Positions 16,251 through 26,900 of a stretch of DNA of 64,000 nt are shown here, in pieces. The position numbers and the translations under genes were made by a program. This DNA is from Flavobacterium sp. SH_e (GTDB lineage Bacteria; Bacteroidota; Bacteroidia; Flavobacteriales; Flavobacteriaceae): contig NZ_JAOVZN010000012.1 in assembly GCF_025717045.1 (NCBI RefSeq), positions 62,314 through 126,313 of the forward strand, given 5' to 3'. Numbering within the stretch: the first letter of the stretch is position 1; each line of letters begins with the position of its first letter. The notes beneath the pieces are model-generated. The model saw only the letters and a program-made list of their open reading frames with translations. It had not been told where the DNA came from and made no database searches.

Positions 16251-16330
16251 CTTTACAACCCTGTAAAGCCTCAGAACATCCATGTTAAACCGCTAAGCAG
16301 CTCTTTTTTAAGCTCCATTTTTAGGCTCAT
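16251..16330 (+). repeat. Recurrent palindromic element, copy C
   Basis: CTTTACA-ACCC-TGTAAAG (16251-16268), then AAGCCTCAGAACATCCATGTT, a T run and TTTTTAGGCTCATC. The order of words matches copy A at 6674-6743. It lies about 270 nt before the 2469-aa gene. Confidence 0.55.
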
Positions 16331-16538
16331 CTTTACACTGTCAAAAGAAAAAAACAGGTTCTGAAACTCTTAAAAACTTTAGTCTTTTGAAAAAATCATT
16401 AAGCAGATAAATTGCTAAAAACTGCTTAGAAAAATCCTAAAAAACTATGCATTTACATCGCAAAGATTGGTTCGATCTTACTCCAATTTAATCATTCAGA
16501 ATACGAACAAAAATTAAAGTCAAAAACAAAATTAGAAT

Positions 16539-19500
16539 ATGCCAACTAATCCAATTCCTGCGGTTCCAATTCCTACAGCGAGATATTATCCGAGATTGTC
16601 CGAGATAATTACTGTAGACGATTTACCAGAATTCTTATCGTTTGTCGAAGATGGTTTGAATTCCATTTTTGATAAAATCCATTACAAAAATTTACAATAT
16701 TCAAAAGGATATCGTGGTGATTCTGCCTTTTACAGTCTTGATATTGTTTCAAGTACAAAATTGGCATTACCTCTTCCTTTTGGTCTAGGTTTGGTTCTTA
16801 ATCCAGATCTAAAAGACAATGATTCTTCTATATCATCATTTCCCATTACGTTAGAATATCAGTGGGAAATTCTGGCTTTCTTAAAAACATTCAGCTCCAG
16901 CAATTTCTCTTTTTCTATGGAGGACTTTTATGCTGTGGGTCTTCAGGTTTTCCGCATCAGCGAAGAACAAGTTGTAGCTCACATGATGAATATTTTTGTG
17001 GAAGCCGAAGAAGGAAAAACAAAATACGAACAGCTTTTAGAAGATATTAATACGCTTCAAAATACTAATCTGGAATTTCCAACAAATGTAGAACAATCCA
17101 TTGGAGGTATTATTGACCTCATCAACGATAGTACTATAATTACAAAATCGATTCCGCTATTACTATTCGGAACTTACATCGCTAATGAAGGTTTTACTTT
17201 AGACGAAATCAAGCAAAAATTACAAGATTTCTACAACATTGTAGCTCCAGACGGAATCGAAGCTCACATTAAAAGAATTATTACTCCAAAAGCAAAAGCA
17301 ACTTTAGCCTTAAGTGCCGGTATTGAGTTTCCAAGAAACATCTTAAAACCTGTCAACTCCGATGGAACTGATTATGGTGATGGAACTCAAAAATCGATGT
17401 TCGTATTTGCTGAGGCACAATTGTATGCAGATACCGAAGAAGGTATTGGCTATCAATTAGAAATGGGAGGATCTCTTGCTCCTTCAAATTATGCCATGAT
17501 CGGCAACACAGGTTTACTTCTTCAGTTAGATACTTTAAAAGTCGATTTAAGCAAAAAAACCAATATTTCGGAAGCTGATGCTGACGGACGCCCAAATGAT
17601 TTCGTTGGAGTTTATGCTCGTGCTGTTTCAGTAACTTTTCCTTCAAAATGGTTTAATGATATTCCTAAAACGCCAGGAAGTACAGCTCCAACACTACAAA
17701 TTGGCGCATCAGATTTATTAATAGGTACAGGCGGGCTTTCTGGAAATATTTATCTCGAAACAGTGCCAAGTACAGATGGCACTTTTAGTTATTTCAACGA
17801 TAAATTCAATTTTAATTATCCCATCACCATGTTCGAAAAGGACGAAAATGGTGTGGCCAATAAAAAAGAAATTGCTGATTACCAATCTTTACTTGTCTTT
17901 TTACAAGAATTGAACCGTAAAAATCTACCATACGCATTTGACTATCCATTATCATTAACGACTATTAATGATTCTACAATTTATGTTTTTACTGAGGCAA
18001 AAGATTATCAAAACTTTCTAGCAGAACTTTACGACAATACACTTTGGAAAACTATTGGTTCTGAGAAAAAAGGATTCAAAGTTGGCTTCAATAAATTTGA
18101 TATTACTTTCAAACAAAATAAAGTTACGAACTCTAACATTAAAGGTGCTTTAGAAATTCCAAAACTTACAGAAAAAAATGGAGATGCATTAAAAGTCAAT
18201 CTTGAAGGTCACTTAAATGATGATGGAGATTTTAACCTTACTGCTTCATTCCCAAAAGATAATAAACCAAAAGCAAATCTATTTGACCTTGTTAATATTG
18301 ATTTCCACAGTTTTGAACTTGGTAAACAAGATGAAGATTACTATTTAGGAACTTCTTGTTATGTTTCTTTTCCTGAAGAAACTTTAATGGGAAGTTTATT
18401 AAAAGGAAAAGGATTTGAGGTTGAAAAATTGCGTGTGTACAGCGATGGAAATATTGAAATTGAGGGAGGATCTATTCCTATTCCAATCAGCCTTTCGGTC
18501 AATTTAGGTCCAGTTCAAATGGCAGTTACGAACATCAACTTTGGTTCAACCCAAATTAATGGCCGTAAATATAATTTCTGGGGATTTGATGGTGCTATCA
18601 GTATTAATCCGCTTGGAGTTGATGCTCGTGGCGAAGGAGTTAAATTTTATTACTCTACAGATCAGAACTCCGAAAACGGTCTTAAAAAAGATTCCTTTTT
18701 AAGAATCCAAACCATTGAAGTTGATTTAATTATCCCAGGAACTGCTACAGAAGCTTCAGCTATGGCTATTATTCACGGAATGATTTCGCTTCCTGAACCA
18801 GGAAAATCTAAAGAATTTATTGGTGAGGTTGGCTTAAAACTGCCAAAAGCAAAAATTTCTGGAAGTGTTGGCATGCGTTTTATGCCGAAATATCCTGCCT
18901 TTTTAATTGATGCCAGTATTGAATTACCTGTTCCTATTCCGCTTGGATTCTTGGCTATTAATGCTTTTAGAGGTTTATTAGGATTTAGATATGTCGCCAC
19001 CAAAGAAGCTGTAGGCTTAACTAAAGACGATTCATGGTATAAGTATTATAAACATCCAAAACCGGGTATCAACATTAAAAAATTCAGTGGCCCTCCAGAC
19101 TCTATGCAGTACAATTCTCCATTTTCTATTGGAGCTGGAGCCACTTTTGGAACAGTTGCAGATGGTGGACACGTATTGTCTTTGAGAGCCATGCTTTTAT
19201 TGTCTCTGCCTACTCTATTTTATATTGAAGCAGGGTTGAATGTTATTTCCTCACGATTAGGACTGATTGAAGATGACCCTAGTAATCCGCCATTTTTTGC
19301 TATGGTTGCTTTTGGAGATGATTCATTAGAACTAGCAGCTGGAGCAGATTTTAGTATTCCAAAAGATGGCGGTCAGATATTTAAACTCACTGCATTATTA
19401 GAAGCTGGTTTTTTCTTTAAAAATCAGAAACCTTGGTATGTTAATTTCGGAACAAAAGAGAAACCAATCGAAGCTGAAGTTTTAACCTTATTTAAAGCAA

Positions 19501-22500
19501 AAGCTTTCATCATGATTTCTGCTCAGGGAATTGAAGCTGGGGCCCGATTAGATTTTAAACTGGAGAAAAGTTTTGGTCCTGCCAAAGTCAAATTGTGGGC
19601 TTATTTGGAAATGGGTGGAAAAATTTCATTCAAACGCCCTCAAATGGGTGGTTACATTAGTGCTGGTGGTGGAATTCAGATTAAACTCTGGATTATTAAT
19701 GTCGAAATTGCTTTAGATACGATATTTTCTGTTGAATCATTTAAACCTTTCTTGATTTATGCTAGACTAGAACTAAGTGTTCGTGTTAAGATTGCTTTTG
19801 TGAGGGTACGTAAAAATTTCACCGTTGAACTGCAATGGGATCTTAACCGAGTAGTTGATCGTACGCCATACAGCCCACTTCCTAAAGGAACTGTGGGAGA
19901 CGGAGAAGATGATAGAACATTAGAAAATGTCAAAGGTGTGCATATGCTAACCAATCAGGCATTTGCTTTGGATTATTTCAAATCTGCTGGAGAAAAAGAT
20001 TATGATGAAGACAAGCTTTTTCCAGACGGTACGCCAAGGCCAGAGTTTATTACATCGATAATTCCTTTAGATACTTATATTGATATTAAAACGGCTAAAG
20101 GATTAGTCCCTAGTGCTGATTTGGCTAAAAAAGTTGGAGGATATACTGGTGAGGCCAAAAACTATACTGATTTGATGCCTCCTGAAGCAACATCTAAAGC
20201 AGGTAGACCAATACGTCAAGTTAAACACGAATATGGAATTAAATCGATCAATTTAAAATCTTGGAATGGGACTGTATGGGTAGATTATAATCCTTTTGAA
20301 GCAGTTGTACAAGATACTGAAAGAACCAATGAATTAAAGGGATTACCTTGGGCACATTGGCAAAAAGCAATTGACCAATATGATTCTATTAGAGTATTAG
20401 CAACAAATCCGTTTTCGTTTTTAAGTGCAGCCGAACCAGGATGGCATGTTCCTGAACAATTAGGAATTACGTCTACAAAACTATTTTGTGCTTCAACACA
20501 AATCGAAAAACAGCATATGGATTTCCTTAACAAACAAATTGGAAAGCGTTACTATGTGCCAATGCAGTACGAAGCTGATAAAATCAATGGTTTGTTTTTC
20601 AAACTTATTGGAGAACTTCCTGTGATTGAAGATAAATACACGCTTGAAGGTGGCGATTTCATGAGTATTACAACTGATGAAAATCCTTTTGGATATAATC
20701 GATCATTGTCTTTTAGAAATGAAAACGAATTAGAAATTATTTTTCCTGAATCTGCTATTGATCCAGAATTAAGGCTTACAACTCAGGCTAAAGAAGTAAA
20801 AATTACAGCTTATACTGCCTTTTTTAATGATGGAGATAAATTAGTATCATACGCGCCAGCAAACTTTAGAAAAACTGAGATAGGGGCATTTTCTGCAGAA
20901 CAAACGTATACGAAAGCAGAATTTGCAAAAGCGATTACCTTATATACTGAGGAAATTGATGGCCAGAAGAAAAAGATAGACAAAATTGTAATTAGTCCAG
21001 TTTCAGCAAATGCAAAACGCATTAAAGAAATCAGAAACGAAATTGCTGCATTATTTGACAATAGATATGGCGAATTATCAGGAGACAGTGAAATGACATT
21101 AACAGATCCTGCAAAAATTATCAAATACAATTCGTTAATGACTGAATTGACAAATCTGAAATCGGATGCTGGAAATGAAAATCCTAATGCTGGAGGTAAT
21201 CCAAATGCATTGACTTTTACGCATTATTATGGTTATAATGGTAGAGCTTTATATGATTTTGATCAAGTAATCAAATTTAATGATTCGTATGTAGTAACAT
21301 TCCATCCAAAAGAAGATGCGAAAACTACGATTCTATTACAAGTCAATTCTGATGGTTCAATTATTAGAGAGCGTTTAATTAACGGAATTGTCACTTCTCT
21401 TCAGGTTGTAAATGGCAATTTACTGGTAACTCAGGCTTTAAACGCAGAACAATGTAAAGGAATTGGAGAAGCAGCAATTGATCTTGACTTTATTGTAGGA
21501 TGCTCCTCTCCTATTGCTGCAACTGCAATTGTCGAAATGGATGAAGAACTAAATCCGATTTTAGGCACGCAATATTTGAATACTTATTCTTTAGGTTTCA
21601 ACAAAATATTACTATTAGCAAATAATGACCTTCTTTGGATTAACAACATAGCACCGAATGAAACTCAAATCAGTTGGATTAAAAGAGATGATAGAACTGT
21701 AGTTTATCGTTCTAAAGTTAACTCAGAAGTAATTAAAGTTCTTCAGCATAACGATTCAGAATTCAGTTTGATTACTAAGGATAAAAAAGTTATCCGTTTA
21801 AATGTCGACAATGTATCAAAAGTAATTTCTGCAACGGATACAAAAGTAATTTCTACAACTGAAGTAGTTGAAATTATCGATGCCATAGTTGCGAATAATA
21901 AAACACTCCTTTCAGTTAAATTATCGAATGGCAAGTTTGCCTTGGCGCAGATCGATGGAAATACTCTTTCATTAGTAAAAAATGACACCATTTTTGATTC
22001 GGCTGTTTATTTATCTAATCAGACATTAAATGATCATTCTGTTTTGGCTTACAATACGCATTATTTGTTTGTATTGAATGAAACTTTAACCCAAACACGA
22101 TTAATTAAAAGGGAAACAAATGTAGAGGATGCTTCAATCATTCATATCCAAAATGAACCGTCTGTAAATGAAATCTTGATGCTTTCCAGCAAACCAAAAG
22201 AGAAAGGTGTTTATTTTTCATTGTTTAGCGATGCATTTGATAACTGTTCTTTACATCCTGCCGAACAAGTTTCTGTAACTACTTCTACAACAACTTTAAC
22301 AAACGGAAGTGTCAATTATTCTGTACTGGATTTAATTAACGGATTAGATTTTAGAAAAAGCATTAAAACTTCGAACATAATTAAAACTGATGCAATTATT
22401 TGTTCAAGTCTAGTAAATACTGAAGATCCAGAACTTAATTACACTACTTATATTCAGAGAGTAGATTGGTTTAGTAAAGAAGAGTATTATCATAATAAAA

Positions 22501-23948
22501 CGATTTTGGATATTCCTGCCGTAGCTGGGCAATTACAAGCGATGAAAAATGCTGTCGAAACAACAGTACAGCCAATCTGGAGACCAAATACAACGTATTG
22601 TTTAGATTTTACTCTAACAGATACGGTTGACGATAATAAAAAGAATCCTGTAGAATTTAAATATTATTATGGTTTTAAAACTCTTGGTCCAATTGGGCAC
22701 TTCCCGGTTAAGGATTCTCAAGCAATTGATCCTCAAAATCCGCCAGCGAAAAATGAATTGACAGCATTGTCTAAATCTCCGCTCACTTCATTAAGAAGCT
22801 ATCTGGATTATAATCGTTCTTATCCAAATGCAGACGGAAGTTTATTACAGTCTAAACCTTCATTCTACGGCAATGAGCAATGTGATATTTCTTTATTCTT
22901 TACGAGTACATATACTTCTCATATGTTTAAGAATTGGGCAGAATATGAAACTGAAAGACCTGAAATTGAAGGGAAACTAAATCTTTTCATCAAAGATCCT
23001 CTGACTGATCTACTTATTGAATATCCAATAAAACCATTGGAAGAAGGTGAAGAAGAAATTGCTTATCCACAATCGATAGAAAAAGATAATGATTTAGAGT
23101 GGACTGATGATAATGATCCTAGAATTCCATTGGGTGTTAGAATGTTAAACAATTTTATTGAAGATTCTTCTAAGACGCGATGCACTCTTGTGTTAGGAGA
23201 TCCTTTAAAACCAAAATCATTAAAGTACAAAACAACTTTAACCAATTTAAAACCTTCTAAACTTTATACTGTTTTAGTCAATAACTTTTTTGATGGTGCG
23301 CAAATAGGAATTTCAAGCGAAAGCAAAAATATCCTGGTTCATCAATTTGGATTCCAGACTTCGCGTTATGAAGATTTTAAAGAACAAGTTCAGAGTTATT
23401 TTGTTGATAAAGAAAAAACTAAAGAAGCTTTATATGATGTGAATGTTAATCTTGATCAGGAACGTATTGATGCCCTGCATTATGTAATCGCTCCTAAAAA
23501 TGGTACTGCTACAAATGTATTTAGCGATTCAATGGCAACAAAATATCAGCATTTATTTGATCGTGCGACCGAAGGAATTTTAAAACTTTCTCCTCTTGAT
23601 CCTGCACAGGGCACTGAGGTAAATAGAATTATTGACACAAATACTGGAGCAACGGTAGCACTTTTAGTTCGAAACCCAGAGCCTTTTAATATTCCAAAAA
23701 TGCCTTTAGAAGAAATTCAAGATACTATTTCTGTTTTAGATGAATTAGAAAATCCAATATCTGGATACAGCGTACTGCACTCTAAAGATTACTCACAAGC
23801 TTTGATCATGCATAGCAGCAAAATCATTTCTGGAATAGAAAACTTGAAAATCAGGTTTAAATACAAAATGTGGAATAACGAAGGAAGTGGTCCTTTAACA
23901 AACACAATTGATACGCAGATACTGCCATTATACAATATAAATCTTTAA
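16539..23948 (+). CDS. Giant protein of unknown function (2469 aa)
   Basis: A 2469-aa protein with no signal peptide. Residues ~1-630 are mixed. Residues ~640-1110 form an amphipathic, glycine-rich beta array (GEVGLKLPKAKISGSVGMRF, IGAGATFG, GARLDFKLEKSFG), which resembles the repeated beta-strands of DUF6603-type giant proteins; this is a weak family suggestion. Residues ~1560-1900 look like a beta-propeller. The C-terminal part has Ig-like segments and no type IX sorting domain. The 1949-aa gene follows after 14 nt, so they are one unit. A scaffold, pore or surface-spanning role is conceivable. Among the largest genes in the window. Confidence 0.85.
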   Translation: MPTNPIPAVPIPTARYYPRLSEIITVDDLPEFLSFVEDGLNSIFDKIHYKNLQYSKGYRGDSAFYSLDIVSSTKLALPLPFGLGLVLNPDLKDNDSSISSFPITLEYQWEILAFLKTFSSSNFSFSMEDFYAVGLQVFRISEEQVVAHMMNIFVEAEEGKTKYEQLLEDINTLQNTNLEFPTNVEQSIGGIIDLINDSTIITKSIPLLLFGTYIANEGFTLDEIKQKLQDFYNIVAPDGIEAHIKRIITPKAKATLALSAGIEFPRNILKPVNSDGTDYGDGTQKSMFVFAEAQLYADTEEGIGYQLEMGGSLAPSNYAMIGNTGLLLQLDTLKVDLSKKTNISEADADGRPNDFVGVYARAVSVTFPSKWFNDIPKTPGSTAPTLQIGASDLLIGTGGLSGNIYLETVPSTDGTFSYFNDKFNFNYPITMFEKDENGVANKKEIADYQSLLVFLQELNRKNLPYAFDYPLSLTTINDSTIYVFTEAKDYQNFLAELYDNTLWKTIGSEKKGFKVGFNKFDITFKQNKVTNSNIKGALEIPKLTEKNGDALKVNLEGHLNDDGDFNLTASFPKDNKPKANLFDLVNIDFHSFELGKQDEDYYLGTSCYVSFPEETLMGSLLKGKGFEVEKLRVYSDGNIEIEGGSIPIPISLSVNLGPVQMAVTNINFGSTQINGRKYNFWGFDGAISINPLGVDARGEGVKFYYSTDQNSENGLKKDSFLRIQTIEVDLIIPGTATEASAMAIIHGMISLPEPGKSKEFIGEVGLKLPKAKISGSVGMRFMPKYPAFLIDASIELPVPIPLGFLAINAFRGLLGFRYVATKEAVGLTKDDSWYKYYKHPKPGINIKKFSGPPDSMQYNSPFSIGAGATFGTVADGGHVLSLRAMLLLSLPTLFYIEAGLNVISSRLGLIEDDPSNPPFFAMVAFGDDSLELAAGADFSIPKDGGQIFKLTALLEAGFFFKNQKPWYVNFGTKEKPIEAEVLTLFKAKAFIMISAQGIEAGARLDFKLEKSFGPAKVKLWAYLEMGGKISFKRPQMGGYISAGGGIQIKLWIINVEIALDTIFSVESFKPFLIYARLELSVRVKIAFVRVRKNFTVELQWDLNRVVDRTPYSPLPKGTVGDGEDDRTLENVKGVHMLTNQAFALDYFKSAGEKDYDEDKLFPDGTPRPEFITSIIPLDTYIDIKTAKGLVPSADLAKKVGGYTGEAKNYTDLMPPEATSKAGRPIRQVKHEYGIKSINLKSWNGTVWVDYNPFEAVVQDTERTNELKGLPWAHWQKAIDQYDSIRVLATNPFSFLSAAEPGWHVPEQLGITSTKLFCASTQIEKQHMDFLNKQIGKRYYVPMQYEADKINGLFFKLIGELPVIEDKYTLEGGDFMSITTDENPFGYNRSLSFRNENELEIIFPESAIDPELRLTTQAKEVKITAYTAFFNDGDKLVSYAPANFRKTEIGAFSAEQTYTKAEFAKAITLYTEEIDGQKKKIDKIVISPVSANAKRIKEIRNEIAALFDNRYGELSGDSEMTLTDPAKIIKYNSLMTELTNLKSDAGNENPNAGGNPNALTFTHYYGYNGRALYDFDQVIKFNDSYVVTFHPKEDAKTTILLQVNSDGSIIRERLINGIVTSLQVVNGNLLVTQALNAEQCKGIGEAAIDLDFIVGCSSPIAATAIVEMDEELNPILGTQYLNTYSLGFNKILLLANNDLLWINNIAPNETQISWIKRDDRTVVYRSKVNSEVIKVLQHNDSEFSLITKDKKVIRLNVDNVSKVISATDTKVISTTEVVEIIDAIVANNKTLLSVKLSNGKFALAQIDGNTLSLVKNDTIFDSAVYLSNQTLNDHSVLAYNTHYLFVLNETLTQTRLIKRETNVEDASIIHIQNEPSVNEILMLSSKPKEKGVYFSLFSDAFDNCSLHPAEQVSVTTSTTTLTNGSVNYSVLDLINGLDFRKSIKTSNIIKTDAIICSSLVNTEDPELNYTTYIQRVDWFSKEEYYHNKTILDIPAVAGQLQAMKNAVETTVQPIWRPNTTYCLDFTLTDTVDDNKKNPVEFKYYYGFKTLGPIGHFPVKDSQAIDPQNPPAKNELTALSKSPLTSLRSYLDYNRSYPNADGSLLQSKPSFYGNEQCDISLFFTSTYTSHMFKNWAEYETERPEIEGKLNLFIKDPLTDLLIEYPIKPLEEGEEEIAYPQSIEKDNDLEWTDDNDPRIPLGVRMLNNFIEDSSKTRCTLVLGDPLKPKSLKYKTTLTNLKPSKLYTVLVNNFFDGAQIGISSESKNILVHQFGFQTSRYEDFKEQVQSYFVDKEKTKEALYDVNVNLDQERIDALHYVIAPKNGTATNVFSDSMATKYQHLFDRATEGILKLSPLDPAQGTEVNRIIDTNTGATVALLVRNPEPFNIPKMPLEEIQDTISVLDELENPISGYSVLHSKDYSQALIMHSSKIISGIENLKIRFKYKMWNNEGSGPLTNTIDTQILPLYNINL

Positions 23949-23962
23949 AAAATAAGAAAAAA

Positions 23963-26900
23963 ATGAGTTCTATAAATCTTCAGGAAAGCCAGCTCTCAGG
24001 CTGTGCCACTTATGTAGCAATTGTAGTCGACGAGTCAGGTTCGATCAATGGAAACGAAGCACAGCAAATTCGCGACGGATTATCTTTATTTATCAATTCT
24101 CAGAAACAAAGTAATATCACACTTTCGTTAATCGGAATGTCTAACAGCGATACAGCTGTTAGACCCGATAACGTTATCCAGAAAAAAATTTCTAGTAATT
24201 ATCAGGATTTTATTGATTGGATTGATTTATATGGCCTTGGCAATGAAAGCATTCAATCAGATTATTGGGCCTCTGGTTTAAATGTTGCCAAAAACTTATC
24301 TGTTACTCCAGATATCGTTTTTGTAGTTACTGACGGTCTGCAAGTCAATAATTCTGACTATTTAAAAAATCTTTTTACGGAGTTAAATCTAACTTCGAAA
24401 GTTTTTGTGTACGGAGTAACAAGCTCGTTTGACACTATTGAAGAACTGACAACACCGCTGACAAACTTTTTAGAAAGAACACCAGTTTTAAAAAATGATC
24501 AGACTTCTGCCTTAGATTCAGATTATATCAGAGTTCCCGATTTCAGTACTTTAGGAATTGAATTAAACAGACTTGCAACCAACTTATCTGATTTACAAAT
24601 TGGCTGTTTTTCTAACGTCAGCATTATTGACGATAATTTAGTTTATCCTTCTTTAAGAAAAGGATTAAGAGTAAGTACACCATGTGGAACTTTAGTTCTA
24701 AGAAACAAGAGTAGAGTTCCACTGACTTTAAGCGGTGGAACCAAAATTCATAAAGAAAAAAATCTAAATGGGCTTATTTTTAAGCTTGACAACTCGGTAA
24801 CTATTTCAGGGAAATCTGAAGTTGAAGTTCCAATTCGAATTGAAGGGAAAGCTCTAGCTCTTGGCCATTTTTCAGCTCTAGTAGATCTAAACAGTGTTTT
24901 TAATCCTTTAGGAATAAGTATTAATTTTAATGTTGGGAGAGAATCATCAATCATTGATATTTCTTCAGAAAAAACAAATCTGCAGTCGGCCTATTTACAA
25001 ATCGCCGCAGCAGGTTCAAGAGGAATTGACAGTACAAAAGGAATTCATCTTCGATGGATGCTGACTGGCAAATTAGGTGAAAATCACCTTCCAAAAGGAG
25101 AATTGTACGATGGACAAAATTCTAATTCAAGCTTTAATAAACCTGATGATTTTGTAAAAGTCTACAGAGCACCTTACACAAAAATCAGCCAAACAGTAGA
25201 TTTAACCCAAAATCCAAATGTTGTAGACAACAAAAAAGCACTTTGGATTTATAAAACAGTAAATCCGCAAAGATCTGTATATGTTAACTTTAAAGATGAT
25301 AAAAAATATAAATTAATTAAACTCGGCATCGATCCATTAACTAATCCAGTTGCTTTTATGCAAGCTTATGGAAACAGTTTAGTGGAAATTGAAACTAAAA
25401 CAGATTTATTCTTTGCTGCCGAATTAGATTTTTCATCTTCAAATGTTTCAAAAAGTGTAAAATTAGAAACTTTATCTGTTGCCGAAAACAAAATCACCGC
25501 TTCTAAAAATGTAAGTAGCCGTAAAACCTACACTTCAGCACAACTAGACGATAAGGTTCGTGTAGTTGCTGAAAATGGAAGAAGTATTCGATTTAAAGCC
25601 AATTATTGCCTTTTAAACTCTATTCAATTTGAGTTTTATTCTGATTTCATTACTAATGCTAATGCTAACGGAGACTGGATTTTAAAAGGAAAATATGGCC
25701 TTGAGACTGATGACTTTAAAGTTTTTGAACAGCTTGAACCAAAATTAAACACTGTTCACGGAAAATGGTTAAAATTTAATGATGGTGAATATGTAAACAT
25801 TAAAAACTATAAAGCAAAATGGAACAGACCAACTGCTGAAGATGATATTACTGACGAAAACATCAAAGATATTGTTCTGAAATATATTGATTTAAGTAAA
25901 TCAGATAATCCAAGGGCAGAAAAAGATATTCATTTTGGTGATCGTATCCCTATCAATGATCCAAAAGATGGAGAAGAACAGAAATACGCTGATAATTTAA
26001 CCGAAATATCGTATCTGGATATCTTAAACATTGCTGCAAACGATTATCACGTTGCACGTATGCTAGGTTTAGGTTGTTTAGATCTTGATGATGAAGTTTA
26101 CAATGGCGAATATGTTTATTTAACAGAATATACCACTTTTGGAAGTTTGGAAGATGGCATAGAAGGAAAAGAAATGCAACATCTTTCGATGAGTATTCCA
26201 ACTTCTATCAATACAGAGCGTATGCCTCTTCCTGTCCAATTAAGCAAAATTGTTCCTGGATTAAATGTTGATTCGAATGAAAATCCAAATAACAGAATTA
26301 CAGATCCCGAAGGTTACAGTTTTGATGGAAAAAAAAGGTATGTGAGCTTGTTTATGGATGATGTCATGGATTATGATACTGTAAATCCTAATTCAAAAAA
26401 TGATTTTTTCAAATCATCATCAGAATATGATGGAAGTACTTTTACTTTCCCTTTATATTTAGGAATTGATCATAAAATTGCTTCTGAAACAACATGGAAA
26501 AATCCAGAACTATCGCATGATGTTGAATACAAAAGTGTCAATCAAAATCTAAAAGAATCAGAATTTGAAACTGTTCCAATTAATATTCCTGAGTCTGGTA
26601 AATCAGTTTTAAATGCTATTCAGGAACAAACAGGTGAAAACACCTATATCTATCAAGGATATGGAATTAATATTTTCTCGAGAGCTGCATCTGGTCGTCA
26701 AATCAGCATTAAATCTGATATTAAACCTGCCAATAATCTAATGCCTCCGAGCAATATGAATGCTCTTTTGGTTACAGAAGAAAATCCGTTATTGTTTACT
26801 TCTCAATCAGAACAAGAACTATTAGGCAAGATTACCGGAACAGACAAAACTTTGGTCCGAATCATGTTTGATTACTATTCTGCACAGGAATTGTTAAGTT

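Larger units (their letters stand above)
16136..16538. promoter_or_regulatory. 403-nt control region before the 2469-aa gene
   Basis: Contains an intrinsic terminator for the fibre gene (16156-16204), palindromic element copy C (16251-16330) and a small AAGCAG/CTGCTT hairpin (16401-16427). No ORF of note. A standard TAnnTTTG promoter is not evident, as in front of the lysis cassette. Confidence 0.45.
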
